Shown: positions 48,030 to 59,055 of the stretch, piece by piece
Position numbering within the stretch: position 1 is the first letter of the stretch
Layout: every line of letters starts with the position of its first letter
From: Malania oleifera
Lineage: Eukaryota > Streptophyta > Magnoliopsida > Santalales > Ximeniaceae
DNA: 64,000 nucleotides
Assembly: GCF_029873635.1 (NCBI RefSeq)
Contig: NC_080420.1
Location: 125,096,958 to 125,160,957 of the forward strand
Direction of reading: 5' to 3'
The notes under the pieces: model-generated
What the model was told of the DNA's origin: nothing
Seen by the model: the letters and a program-made list of their open reading frames with translations, nothing else
Database searches by the model: none
Program-made: the position numbers and the translations under genes

Positions 48030-48622
48030 TTATGGTATATAGTTATTTTTATTATTAAGTATTTTAGTATTTTAGTTTATATTTAGTATTATATATTGCG
48101 GTATTTTGAGTATTTTTTATATTATATAATAATATACTTTTGTGTGGGTGTGTCCCTATGATTATAAAAAGGGAAATGGGCATTTCAGGCATCACTTGTA
48201 TTAGCTCTGAGGGGGGTTTTTCTAAAGAGATCCCTCTTTTGGGGGTCTTATTAGACATTCCTACCCCGTTTTGATTATTTTCCATTAATTGTGTATATTT
48301 TGTTAACTTATTTGTTTATTTAAGGAGTTAATTAAAAAGTTGTTAAAATTCAATTTGGAGATAATTCTTAGTTAATTAGGTATCGTTCATAGAACGGGTG
48401 CGTAAAGGGTGTGAATACCTTCCCGTAGAATAACCGAACTCCCAATCCCGATCCCGGTATACACAGACCGATACTATTCTTAATTGAGTAGTAATCGGGT
48501 GTTCTAACCGCACCAAGAAAAATAGGTTAGTGGCAACTCCAAATTCCAATTTTTCTAGAAAAGCACACTTATTTTATCACCCTCGCCTCCCAAGTGCACC
48601 TCGCTTCCGGGACGTTGCAACA
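48030..48622 (+). mobile_element. Gypsy-like solo LTR, right part
   Basis: Continues the ATT-rich array, then carries GGGTGCGTAAAGGGTGTGAA, CCTTCCCGTAGAATAACCGA and GTTAGTGGCAACTCCAAAT, which I recall from the 3' end of large dicot gypsy LTRs. It ends GGGACGTTGCAACA, followed by ACAGT (compare ATAGT at 39740-39744). Confidence 0.75.
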
Positions 48623-48785
48623 ACAGTAATGCTTCAAATCTGAAGGGAGGGTAGGACTTTGGATTGCTGAGGGCTGAGATAGACAATTAGGACCCATAGG
48701 ACTACAAGAGTTATTGGATAGCTTGGAGTGCACGTTAGTTAAACCTTAATGTCTAAGTTTGAGGATAGTTGTATCCCACAAAGAT
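48623..48785. other. Short spacer
   Basis: Unique-looking sequence between the solo LTR and the RTE LINE. Nothing recognised. Confidence 0.6.
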
Positions 48786-49025
48786 ACAAACAACAAAAAA
48801 CAAAACCAAGCCTCAAGTTCCACTAGGTGGGGTCGGCTATATAAATCCTTTTTCACCAATTTATGTGATCATGGACCATTTCTTTTGACAAATAAAGGGA
48901 TATCAAATCCTTACTATCTCCTTCCAAGTTATTTTAGGTCTACCCCTACCCCTTCTACTACACCCCACAATAACTAACTCACTCTTCCTCACTAGCGCAC
49001 TACGTGGCCTACGTTGCAAGTGTTC

Positions 49026-49745
49026 CTACCATCTGAGTCGTCCTTCCCTTATCATATCTTTTATAGGAGTTACGCCCAACTTGCCACGAATATGTTCATT
49101 CCTTAATTTATCTTTCAATGTTATACCACTCATCCATCTAAGCATTCTCATCTCGACAACTTTTATTTTTTGGATATTATGTTTCTTCGTCGCCCAACAA
49201 TCCGATCCATATAGCATAGCTGGTCTTACAGTTGTCCTATAAAACTTTCCTTTCAATTTTAAGGGTATTCTACGATCATATAACACACTTGAAGCACTTC
49301 TCCATTTTACCCAATCTACTTTAACTCTATGCATTACATCATCTTCAATTTCTCCTTCAACTTGCATAATAGATCCAAGGTATCGAAATCTACAAGTGCT
49401 ATTTATATCTTCATCATCAAGTTTAACTTTGTCTCCAATATTCCTCCTATCATTACTAAAATTACATTTCATATATTCTGTTTTATTTCTACTCATCCTA
49501 AAGCCTCCAAATTCCAAAGCTTCTCTCCAAAATTCTAACTCAGCCTCTACTCCGTCCCTAGTTTCATCAATTAATACAATAGCATCTGCAAACAACATAC
49601 ACCATGGAACCTTCTTTTGAATACTCTTAGTCAATTGGTCCATCACTAAAGCAAAAAGATAAGGACTCAAAGCAGATCCTTGATGTACACCTATGGTAAT
49701 TGGAAATTCTCTAGTTTCTCCATCTATAGTCCTTACACAAGTCAT
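49026..49745 (-). pseudogene. RTE reverse transcriptase, C-terminal half
   Basis: 239-codon open frame: FPITIGVHQGSALSPYLFAL, then the palm box MLFADAIVLIDE, GFRMSRNKTEYMKC, FRYLGSIMQVEGEIEDDVMH, RPAMLYGSDCWATKKHNIQK and MLRWMSGITLKDKLRNEHIR. These are the standard RTE RT and C-terminal blocks. The palm has FADA instead of FADD: the second catalytic Asp is lost. Confidence 0.92.
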
Positions 49746-49999
49746 TACTCCATCCTACGTATCCTTAATGACATTGGTATACCTACAACATACACCCTTT
49801 TTTTTCTAAAACCCACCATAAAACTTCCCTAGGTATCCTATCATATGTTTTCTCAAGGTCAATAAATATCATATGCAAGTCCCTCTTCTTTTCCCTAAAC
49901 TTTTCCATTATGCTTCTTAAAAGATATATAACTTCTGTGGTAGATCCCCCAGGCATAAAACAAAATTGATTTTTTTGAGACCTTCGTTTCTAAACTTAA

Positions 50000-50344
50000 T
50001 CATTGTTCAACTACCCTTTCACATAGTTTCATCAAATGACTCATAAGTTTAATTCCACGATAGTTATTACAGATTTGAATATCACCTTTATTTTTGTATA
50101 TAGGTATTAAAGTGTTTTTCCTCCATTCATCAAGCATTTTCTTATTTTTTATAATTGTATTAAATAAATTAGTTAACCATATAATTTCGTTATCACCTAA
50201 GTATTTCCAAACTTCAATTGGGATGTTATCTGATTCTATAGCATTCCCATTTTTCATAATTTTGCGAATAAATCTCATGTTTGTAGTCTTTTCCTCATTT
50301 GTCAAATCTAAGTTTAAGCCTTCTATTTGGTTTTCATTAAACAA
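50000..50344 (-). pseudogene. RTE reverse transcriptase, N-terminal part
   Basis: Reads NEEKTTNMRFIRKIMKNGNA, then GDNEIIWLTNLFNTIIKNKK, and LIPIYKNKGDIQICNNYRGI with KLMSHLMKLCERVVEQ, the first RT blocks of RTE. A shift separates it from the C-terminal half. Confidence 0.9.
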
Positions 50345-50908
50345 CTTACTAAAGTAACTTCGTCATCTTTCTTTAATGTCTTCGTCCTTAACCAAGACAA
50401 TATCATACTCACTTTTTATACATTTTACATTTCCTAAATCCTTACTCTTCCTTTCTCCAGCTTTAACAAGTTTAAATATATCTCTTTCCCCTTCTTTTGT
50501 ATCTAATCTATCATACAAAATATTAAATGATTAGTATTTACCTTCACTAACAGCCTTTTTTTGCATCTTTTCTCGCCTACTTATACTTTTCAAAGTTATT
50601 CCAGTGTCTACATTTTTGCACATTTTATACCAAATTCTTTTTGTCTTTACGGTTTTTTAGACATCTTTATCCCACCACCAACTTTCTTTGCTATTCGAGA
50701 ATCTTCCCCTTGATTCACCTAAAACATCGTTTGCTATCTTTTTAATAGAGCTAGCTTATCTACTCCAAAGCGTATTTGTATATATCCCATCCTCTATAGT
50801 CCAATCCGCATCTTTGATCAATTTGTCTTTAAATTTTATTATATTTTCTTCCTTTAGGCTCCACCACCTAGTTTTCCTACACAGGTTTATTTTATCATTT
50901 TTTTTTTT

Positions 50909-51223
50909 TCATTTTTTAATACATATATCTAACACTAAGACTCTATGTTGTGTGGTTATGCTTTCACCTGGAATAACTTTACAATCCTTACATGATAAAC
51001 GATCAACCCTCCTAGTAAAAAAAAAATCTATCTGGCTTCTATTTTGTCCACTTTTAAAGGTCATTAAGTGTTCTCTCTTCTTAAAGCAATTATTCATTAG
51101 ACTAAAATCATAAGACATAGCAAATTCTAAGATCATCTCCCCAGACTCATTTTTGTCTCCAAATCCATATCCTCTATATTTCCTCTCATAACTTTTATTA
51201 TCTCTTCCAATGTGTCCATTCAA
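50909..51223 (-). pseudogene. RTE endonuclease, C-terminal half
   Basis: MNGHIGRDNKSYERKYRGYG, MTFKSGQNRSQIDFFFTRR and TTQHRVLVLDI match the exonuclease-endonuclease-phosphatase fold of RTE LINEs; the Asp of SQIDFF and the His of TQHR are kept. The upstream start of the domain lies in broken frames up to about 51700. Confidence 0.88.
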
Positions 51224-51959
51224 ATCTCATCCTATAAATATTTTCTCAGTCCCTAGTATGCCTTGTATGATGCCATCCATATCTTCCAAAATTGTTTCTC
51301 AAGATTTTCTGCTAAGCCGACTTGAGGAGCATAAGCACTAATGATATTTATTATCTCTTGTCCTAATACCATCTTGATTTTTATAATTCTATTCCCTACA
51401 TAGTTTACATCAACAACACTATCTTTTATTTGTATATAGTAATTCCTACTCCATTCTTGTGTTTTTTCTTTTCTAGTGTACCAAAGTTTAAATCATAATT
51501 TATCAATTTCTCTAGCTTTCTCCCCAACCCACTTTGTTTCTTGAAGGCAAATTATATTAATTCTTCTTCTAATCATTCTGTCCACAATTTCCATTATTTT
51601 ACCCATAAGTGTCTCTATATTACAATTTGCTAATCTAATCCTAGTTTCCTAAACTAACTTCTTTACCTGCCCACGTCCAGAATAATGCAAGAACCCTCGC
51701 ATATTTGGCACCTTACCCGGGCGTTGACACAACGCATCGCTTCGGGGCAACGATCTAGCCCACCCTCGCCCACTTTTCGCTGCACCCGAGTGATACAAGT
51801 GCAATGTGTCACTCGTAGGGAATGCCCCAACAAATATTTGGTAAGAATTCATATCATAGTGATCTCAAAAACTTTACACTAGCTGTCAGCTACCTAACGC
51901 AACCCTCCCCCTTTAACCGGGCTTGAGACCGGTAGTGTGTGAAAAAATTAGGATATTAA

Positions 51960-52133
51960 GTGCATCACAAGCGGAGATGGCAATTATATCTTGTACCCAT
52001 TAACCTACCCAACCAATGGGTTAGGGTAAAACATAGGTCATAAATGGGTGACCCATTTAGTCCCAAAATTAAACAAGTGAAAATGAGTCCTCCCTTCTAA
52101 CCCATCAACCCATTTAATCCTAGCTCAGTTTCA
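51960..52133. repeat. ACCCATT-rich fragment, possible hAT-like MITE
   Basis: GGAGATGGCAATTATATCTT is followed by interspersed ACCCATT/AATGGGT words that are partly complementary to each other (ACCTACCCAACCAATGGGTT, GGGTGACCCATTTAG). I recall such words from plant non-autonomous DNA elements. No clear terminal repeats or target duplication was found. Confidence 0.35.
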
Positions 52134-52656
52134 TGGGTCAAACGCTTAACACCTTGTAAAAGGCCATGCAAGCACTAGTTATGGCACGCTATCTTAACTA
52201 CTTAGCTGAAAGAATACCACGGTTTCACTACATGAATAAATTCATAATCATCAAATGCAAAGTAAGCGAAATAATAAACAATCATGAAATGAGAGACACG
52301 TGGTACACTACAAAGCAATGTATTCATCGTTCACACCTATATTGGCAATGTGTATTTAGTGAGGGAAGCAAGTAGGTTAAACATGTTTTCAATACCTAAT
52401 GAGTTTTAAAATAATGATAAACATTCATCCACTCCTAAAGAACTTTACAACTCTCATTCTATCATTAGGAAACATCAAAGTGATCGAAGAATCACTAAGG
52501 CATTATCCTACTCCAAAGTAAAACCCACAGTACCATATACACGATGGTAACCCAATCCATGCACATAAGACAAGCAATCATAGGCAAGCACAATTCTCTG
52601 AACAAGTTTGGCTAGTCACATTCTCCCTCACATGGTGTCATGACATTCTTCCAACA
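52134..52656 (-). repeat. 3' LTR of the decayed gypsy element (ends approximate)
   Basis: Partner of 55453-55972; identity is visibly low with several indels. It ends TTCCAACA on plus, giving a TGTTGGAA start on minus. Confidence 0.65.
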
Positions 52657-53119
52657 TTGTCTTTCTCAAGTCACTAGTTCGAGGCACAACAAGATAGTTA
52701 CCATGTGTCAACAACATTCTATCCGCTTAACTCAAACTTTCCACCAACTTCATAAGGTTTGGGGCCACTTGATCTTTGATAAGGTTCTCCTTAATACACT
52801 TTCGCATTTCCATAGTAACCCTACTTATTGTCAAGTGTGTTAAGTTGTAAGGTTGCAAGCTCGACCTTCCTACACAGTGCATCTGTGACTTGATTCATCT
52901 GTCTCGCCTTATGCTTGAAAGAGAAATCAAACTCCGCTAGGAATTCTTTCCAACAAGCCTACTTAGGGGGATAACTTAGGAAGTGTAAAGAAATGATTGA
53001 CAACAAAAGTAGGTAATGCCACCACAAGCATAGACAATGAATCATTGCTAGCATCTCCTTCCGTGGGTTGTGTACTTTCATTCAGCTTCATTGAACTTAT
53101 GGCTCTCATACACAATAGG

Positions 53120-53650
53120 TTGCTCATCCTATAAAAAGACTCCAACAAAGGTATAATTTGATGCATGTGTTTATATCTTGAAGGGTTTCATGATGTTCAA
53201 AAGAGCAAGTACCAAACCCTACATCATGCTTCCTTGAAGTTGCCAAAAGCTCCTTGGCATTCCTCTGTCCAATTCCACATATGACCTTATACAACAGTTT
53301 GGTTAACAAGGCAATCATCCTCAAGTATCCCTCCATGAACTTGTGATTGTAATTGGCAAGTGCAAAGAAAGGAATGTAACTTCTTGATTATGTTTAATAG
53401 CTCTCACATTCTCCATATCCATCCGGATACGACCTTGTCCAACCATATAACTAAGGAATTTGATACTCTTTTGAGCCATAAAGGATGTTCTTCTTCAACC
53501 TGAAACACCTTCCATAGATGCTCTTCATGTTCCTCTAGAGTGGAACTATGGATAACAATGTCATCCAAGTATACCATTGCAAACTTGTCAAGGCAGTCAT
53601 GAAACACTTGATTCATTCACATGCAAAAAATTGTTAGTGTTCGTCAACCT
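53120..53650 (-). pseudogene. Gypsy reverse transcriptase and RNase H remnant
   Basis: The frame 53616-53404 reads FAMVYLDDIVIHSSTLEEHE and EHLWKVFQVEEEHPL, the gypsy RT catalytic box and the following block. The frame 53336-53124 (MEGYLRMIALLTKLLYKVIC) matches the start of the tether after RT, with later text unlike the usual LKEAL block. Stops separate the parts. Confidence 0.82.
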
Positions 53651-54399
53651 AAAGAGTATAACCAAGAATTCATATGCCCTGTACAGTGTCAAGCAAGCAA
53701 TAGTCTTCAATTCATCACCATCTACTATCCTTATCTGCTAGTAACCTAACTGCAAGCCAAACCTAGCGAAGTACTAGGCATAACTTAGCTATGGCAATAA
53801 GAAGTCGCTCGTCTTGCCTCTTCATCCACCATCGACAAGGAAAAATATGTTTGTTCATTTCTCAATCACTTCTTGAGTTCAATGGCAAAGAAAAACTTCT
53901 CATCACCCCCTTTCTTCACAATGCTTTGCACCACATAAGGGTGATCTCCCATTAAATGAAGGGAGACAGAAAACGACATCGGGACTGCCTAGTCTCCCTT
54001 AATAGTTCCCTTCCAAGTATCACTTAGAAATCATCTATTGGAACAATTGTAAGATTTGCATGTCCTATCCACTGCTGAAGCTTCATAATCACTTGTTTGG
54101 CTACTCCTAGAGTAGGTTGAGCTGTAAAGTTAACCACTTCATGTGTCTAGAATCCTTCTCCATGTTTAAGTTGAGTCTCTTTGTTTTCCCCTAAGAGACA
54201 AAGTTATGGGTAGCCCCTCATATCCACCAAAACATGCGTTCTCTTTCTATTGATCCATAGATCTATAAACATTAATCCTTTAGCTTAGGTAAGTTAAATT
54301 CTTTTGTTTGCCTATCCAACGCATTGAGAAATGCATTGCATCCATCCTTGAAATTTCCCCTTCATCCTCATCCTATCCTCGTGTCCCCTCTACAATGGA

Positions 54400-55400
54400 A
54401 GCTTTCAAGGCATTGAACATTGACATGTGAGGGCAATCAGCACTTAGTGACAGCCTCAACATTAGAAGCACGCCAACTTACCCTTACTACTAGATGTGTC
54501 GAAAAATCAAGAATCTTCTTTAAACTTAATGCCTTGGTGTCGACTCCCTGACTTTTGGTTTGCCTCTCTTGAAAGACTTTCCATTGTTCCATCCAACATG
54601 CTACTCTCCTTGGACATGGTGGAACTCTCTCCAACATAGTCAATCAAGCATTTTGCAATATCTTGTGTCGTACGCATGTCTTAAACTCTCCAATGATAAA
54701 GTTAAGCCCTTGCCTGCAGTTGCAATCCTTCAAGTAAACACTAGACCATGTCTTTCTCTTACATCTCGTAGATATCCAACATCAAAGTAAAAAATTGTTT
54801 CACATACTTCCTTACTTAAGATCTTGTTGTTTGCACAAAGAATTGTACTTAAAATTTTCACAAAATGATTGGGCCTTGATCTCTCTCTCTTCAAGTATGC
54901 CCAACTATCAGTTACACAGCATCCATTCTAAATCTCATCTTAGTTGGTACACTACCATAGCTTAGCGTCATCATTCAAGTACATAGTCGTCATGGATACT
55001 TTTGCCTCCTTCGAATCGGTCCTCACTGCACAAAAGTATTGCTCCATGTTAAAAAAGTTCTCCAACTCTTTAGCATCATGAGCACCCCCTTTATTCTCTA
55101 GGTTTTGGCACCCTTGTTCTTCCATACTCTAACCCTATAGAATTGGAATTACCAATAGCACAGACCATCATGTTCATCTTGGCAGTAAGCTTAACCATCT
55201 AGTGTTGTAGCATTTCTACCATACCACAAAATACTTCTACCTATTCCTCAATGGAATCCTCCAATACACCAACATGCTCAGCAAGTTGGACCATCTCCAC
55301 AGCCACATTGTTGGTTGTCTTAGTTTGCTCCTCTAGCGCTTCAATTGTCTCGACATTAGGGTGCAACATGGTTTTCCTACCAATTCTTCACATCATCCCA
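54400..55400 (-). pseudogene. Gypsy gag remnant
   Basis: Broken minus-strand frames from about 55380 down read ETIEALEEQTKTTNNVAVEM, LENFFNMEQYF, AKVSMTTMYLNDDAKLWYGS and VYLKDCNCRQGLNFIIGEF, which resembles gypsy gag. About six stops or shifts. Protease and zinc-knuckle motifs were not confirmed. Confidence 0.6.
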
Positions 55401-55452
55401 CAATTTGAAGGCAACTGAATCATAGAACAATTAACCAAGTTGTGATACCAAT

Positions 55453-55972
55453 TGTCAATTGATGAACACTTCACACTTTATGAAGAGCGGTGCAACAATA
55501 ATTATAACATACTAGCTTAACTAGTCAACTAAAAATATACTACAATTTCATCACAGAACAAATTCACAAACATCAAATGCAAAGGAGGCAGAAATAGCAA
55601 ACAATAATGATAGGTAATGGGAGTCGCACAATAAACTCTAAAGTATGCAATTTATATTCACAACTCTATAGGCAACAAATTTTTAGTAAGAGAGGTAGGT
55701 GAGCTAAACACATTTACATAGCTAGTGAGTTTCACAATGATTTATGAACATTCACCATCCCCTAAAGAGCTTCCTATGCTAGTGTCACTCTATCCCTAAG
55801 AAACATCAAAGTAATCAAAGACTCATACTCACTATTTTCGCTAAGGCAATATCCTTACCCAAGAATAAAGCCTAACATGATGGGTAAGGCTCGTGGTCAT
55901 AGGCAAGCATAATGCCATGAACAAGCTTGGCTGTCATAACTCTTCCTTCCTCCTTTCATCCTCATCCCAACA
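55453..55972 (-). repeat. 5' LTR of the decayed gypsy element
   Basis: About 520 bp, plus strand TGTCAATTGATGAACAC ... CATCCCAACA; the primer-site-like word sits immediately left of it. Confidence 0.65.
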
Positions 55973-57129
55973 TAGCTTCAATGTTCAACCTAATCCCCCT
56001 TTCTTCACAAATCCTTAAATTCAGAAATTTCCCTTTTGAATTTTTTTCTATTTTGGCAAAAAATTTCACAGTTTGTTAAATCCAATAATAATTGAGGAAG
56101 TGTGAAATAGCTCTTTAGCAATGTTGAGGAAACCTCCGTAACAAAAAAGAAGTAGAGGTAACTAGAGGTGTTCCTAGAGTGTAAAGGAATGGAGGTGTTC
56201 CTGGAGTACCAGCAGCTTTAGCAGACAACAGCAAACAAGAAGTACTCTGTACTCACTCCAATGGTGGGGCTTCAATCACTCAGATCCAGTGTCTGCCATG
56301 ATCTTCAAGTTGCAGAGAAAGCATTATAAACAACCAAATATAAAAGGATTTCATTAGATTTGCTATAATGGATTACACAGAGAAGGATCTCCGTCCCTAG
56401 TTGCAGCAATGGTTTGTAATAGATCTACTTGGATCTGGTCACTAGGAGATTCATCGTTGGATGTTTTCTTTGGCCTCATCATTAATATGATATTCAATTG
56501 ATTCAATCCCTTTGATTTGCCATGTATTGTTGTCTGTGCTGGGGAAGAAGGCGAGCCGAATCAGAGAGTCAAACAAGGCAACCCGCAGAAGCACAATTGA
56601 TCATTTATGAGTCTTGTTTTCATTGTTGTATAACTTAATTATCACATGTAGTGCTTTTTTGGGATTTTCGAGAAATAGGAGAAACAAAGCCCAATTTAAT
56701 CTAACTTCCACAACTTTGTTAGATAAATAGACATCCAATACCTCATATCACCCATTCAAATACTTCGAAAACCCCATCCTAACTGACCCAAAATCAACAA
56801 GCTATCAGAAAACCAATTGGTAGCAATTACAGGAAATCTCATCCACCTATTGCAAATTTGATTGTGTTCAAGAACAAACAAATAAGGACTCTTCCCACTT
56901 TGTCCAATCTCTGATTGAAGATCTTCCCACTTTTTCTCATCTCTTTGATATCTTTTAACAATCCCATTTCTCAGCCCTTCGTGAAAGAAGAAGAGAGGTT
57001 TTGCGAGAGAAAAAGCAAGTGTATTCCTTTGAGAGCTATGTTGTTGAAATTCCCCACACACAAAAAAAAAAAACACCTCACACACAGACACAAACATACA
57101 TACAAGGGTTATAGATTTTAACCACTTGC
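55973..57129. other. Non-coding spacer
   Basis: No gene recognised. GGTGTTCCT-GGAGT occurs twice near 56170 and 56200. The 158-codon minus frame at 56756-57232 overlaps the L1 3' end, starts in its 3' UTR and has a low-complexity Phe-rich start; I do not take it as a gene. Confidence 0.5.
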
Positions 57130-57959
57130 CCTTTAAAAAGAGAATCAAACAAAGAATTTTATTGGAGAAGGGGAAGAATATTACAACAAAAAGAAAGAAA
57201 AAGGAAACAGGGAGAATAAGATATCCTCTCATAATACAACAAAACAGAAAAAATCAAAAGAAAAATAACAAATTACAGAACAGCTCTCCTAGATTAAAGC
57301 ATTCTCCTGATGTAAATCAGTTAACAGTAAATGCCAAGAGAAACCATTAGTTGAAACCCTAAAAGAGTAGGAAACACCACTCTACTCCAAAGTAGATTGA
57401 GAAGTAGCTTTTCTCTCAAAAATCCTAACATGTCTCTCTAACTGAAGACATCAAAAAATAGCCATAAACAAGCATCACCACAAGCATCACCACAAAGCCT
57501 TTCTCTCCTTCCCCATCCCAAAACCCCAAAACCTCATAAAATAAATAAAACGCCTCCAATGAGGAAGGACAGACCCAATTATCTCCAAGAATACCAAACT
57601 TGCTCCAAAGTGACCAAGAGAAATGACAATGTAAGAACAAGTGTGGGCAATTCTTTCTATTCCCAGAGCAAAGGACATACACGAGGCAATAAGGACTAAG
57701 AGATCATCTGTCTAGAGCAAGTCATTAGTGTGAATTTTTCACAAAATTGGTGTCCACATAAAGGCCTTAACTTAGAAGAAATTTTAGCTTCCTAAGAAAG
57801 GAGTGAGGGCCAAAGGGAATAGCACCGGGATTGTGGACCAAATGATAAAAGAAGGATTTGCAAGAGAATTTCCCAATAGAATCTAAAACCCATACTTTTT
57901 CGACATTCCCCAACTTGGAGCTGAATAGGATGAAGCACACATTAATTCAAGGGGCTCAT

Positions 57960-57960
<1 letters not shown>
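57130..57960 (-). mobile_element. L1 LINE fragment A, 3' end with zf-RVT domain
   Basis: On minus, 57960-57425 reads in broken frames PHSFLRKLKFLLKLRPLCGH, CEKFTLMTCSRQM, and then HLFLHCHFSWSLWSKFGILG, the zinc-binding C-terminal region (zf-RVT, CX2C...HX4-5C type) of plant L1 ORF2. The 3' UTR follows (GTATTATGAGAGGATATCTT) and ends CCAATAAAATTCTTTG near 57135. The 5' part is missing; the break is at the microsatellite at 57963. Confidence 0.8.

Positions 57961-57962
<2 letters not shown>

Positions 57963-58014
<52 letters not shown>
57963..58014. repeat. (TC)n(AC)n compound microsatellite
   Basis: (TC)15 followed by (AC)11, between two LINE fragments. Confidence 0.97.
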
Positions 58015-58015
<1 letters not shown>

Positions 58016-58130
58016 ATGGAAAATCCCAAGAGTGAAAAAAGGGGAGAAAAAAAAAAGCAACCTCTCTCTCTCTCAATAAGATTCCTCACAAAAATGGAAA
58101 ATCCCAAGAGTGAAAAAGGGGGGGAAAAAG
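58015..58130. repeat. Short direct duplication
   Basis: AATGGAAAATCCCAAGAGTG followed by AAAAA and a G-rich run occurs at about 58015 and again at 58093, with (TC)n between. Confidence 0.88.
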
Positions 58131-58149
58131 AGCAATCCATCAGGCAATT

Positions 58150-58735
58150 TATAGATAATATCCAGAGTAGAAAAAATATCACACCATTTTTTATTGAAAA
58201 GGAAGATATTTTATTAAAGAGAACAAGAAGTACAAAAAGGAGCATAAGAAATATTCCTTGGAAGATAAACAAACAAAAAGATAAAAAAATTTCAGTACAG
58301 CACTGCCCACCAATCACACTACAAATCTGAAAAAGAGACTCCTCTCAAACAGCCTACTGCAAAAGCCACAACAAGGTCAAATACTGAATCCTATCCCAAA
58401 GCATAGCAAAGAAAACCTCTTTCCCCATGAATATACAAGCAACCCACTCCAACCATAACTGCACTGAACAACAAAACCACACACCTACACAAAGCTGGCC
58501 CAGCTTTACCTCCCAAAATTTGAAAATGAGATAGCCACAAATTCCTCCACCGACTCCAGACACCCAACTCTCTCCAAATGGGCTAAATTATTCCACCCCC
58601 TCCACATAAAAGGAGCAATAGAGGAACAGGTGAGGGGCAGATTTTTAACTATCAAAACATAGAATACATGCATCTGGAGACACAGCTTTAAAAGGCCTCC
58701 TAGTCTGCAATAGATTGTTAGTGATAAAAAAATAT
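58150..58735 (-). mobile_element. L1 LINE fragment B, 3' end with zf-RVT domain
   Basis: On minus from 58735: NNLLQTRRPFKAVSPDACIL, APHLFLYCSFYVEG, then VGGGICGYLIFKFWEVKLGQ in a shifted frame, matching the L1 ORF2 C-terminus. The 3' UTR reads ATTTCTTATGCTCCTTTTGT and CTCTTTAATAAAATATCTTC near 58240-58190, a typical plant L1 end. It is cut at 58735. Confidence 0.78.
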
Positions 58736-59055
58736 CACACCATATTAAATACTTCTAATGCAAACAATTTTCCATATATCTTTTATAAATGAGTGATAAT
58801 TGGAATTTTAAAACTACAAATAGAGGTTTATTAAATACTTCTAAATGGCAAACAACTTTCTACTAATCTTTTATACATGAGTGATAAATGAAGTGTTGAA
58901 AATACATAGATTTCAAGAGAGGCTTATATCATGAAACAAATAATGTTAGGAAGAACACAAAAGAATTCAAATGTTAAAACTACAGAGATTTCAAGTCATA
59001 TATCATGTAAAAAATAATGATAGAAAGAACACAAAAGAATTTTCTTTTTTACAAG
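58736..59055. repeat. Two nested tandem duplications in AT-rich DNA
   Basis: Unit 1 (about 58764 and 58830): ATTAAATACTTCTAA, then GCAAACAA, TTTTATA-ATGAGTGATAA. Unit 2 (about 58908 and 58983): AGATTTCAAG, ATATCATG-AA, AATAATG, AGGAAGAACACAAAAGAATT. Copies differ slightly. Confidence 0.8.

Larger units (their letters stand above)
48786..51942 (-). mobile_element. RTE LINE copy 1, near full length
   Basis: About 3.16 kb on minus. The 3' end (left) has a simple tail (plus ACAAACAACAAAAAACAAAA) and the hairpin TTCCACTAGGTGGGGTCGG. The 5' end (right) reads on minus AGCCCGGTTAAAGGGGGAGG, then GTTGCGTTAGGTAGCTGACA, as in plant RTE elements. One reading unit held an endonuclease and a reverse transcriptase; it is now split by stops and shifts. 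It is the best copy of this family in the window and serves as reference for copies 2 and 3. Confidence 0.9.
52134..55972 (-). mobile_element. Ty3/gypsy retrotransposon, heavily decayed
   Basis: Two diverged LTRs (about 52134-52656 and 55453-55972) in direct orientation share ATCAAATGCAAAG, AACATTCATCCACTCCTAAAGA versus AACATTCACCATCCCCTAAA, GAAACATCAAAGT and ATCATAGGCAAGCA-like words. A primer-site-like word (complement TTGGTATCACAACTTGG) is at about 55436-55452. The interior on minus gives gag pieces, then reverse transcriptase with YLDD, then RNase H-like text. The order and the YLDDIVIHS box indicate gypsy. All frames are short. Confidence 0.82.

Noticed and set aside
52134-55972. Endogenous pararetrovirus
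   Set aside because: Paired LTRs and a primer-site-like word fit a gypsy element; no movement- or coat-protein text was seen.
56756-57232. 158-codon minus frame
   Set aside because: Begins in the L1 3' UTR with a Phe-rich low-complexity start and has no recognised domain.
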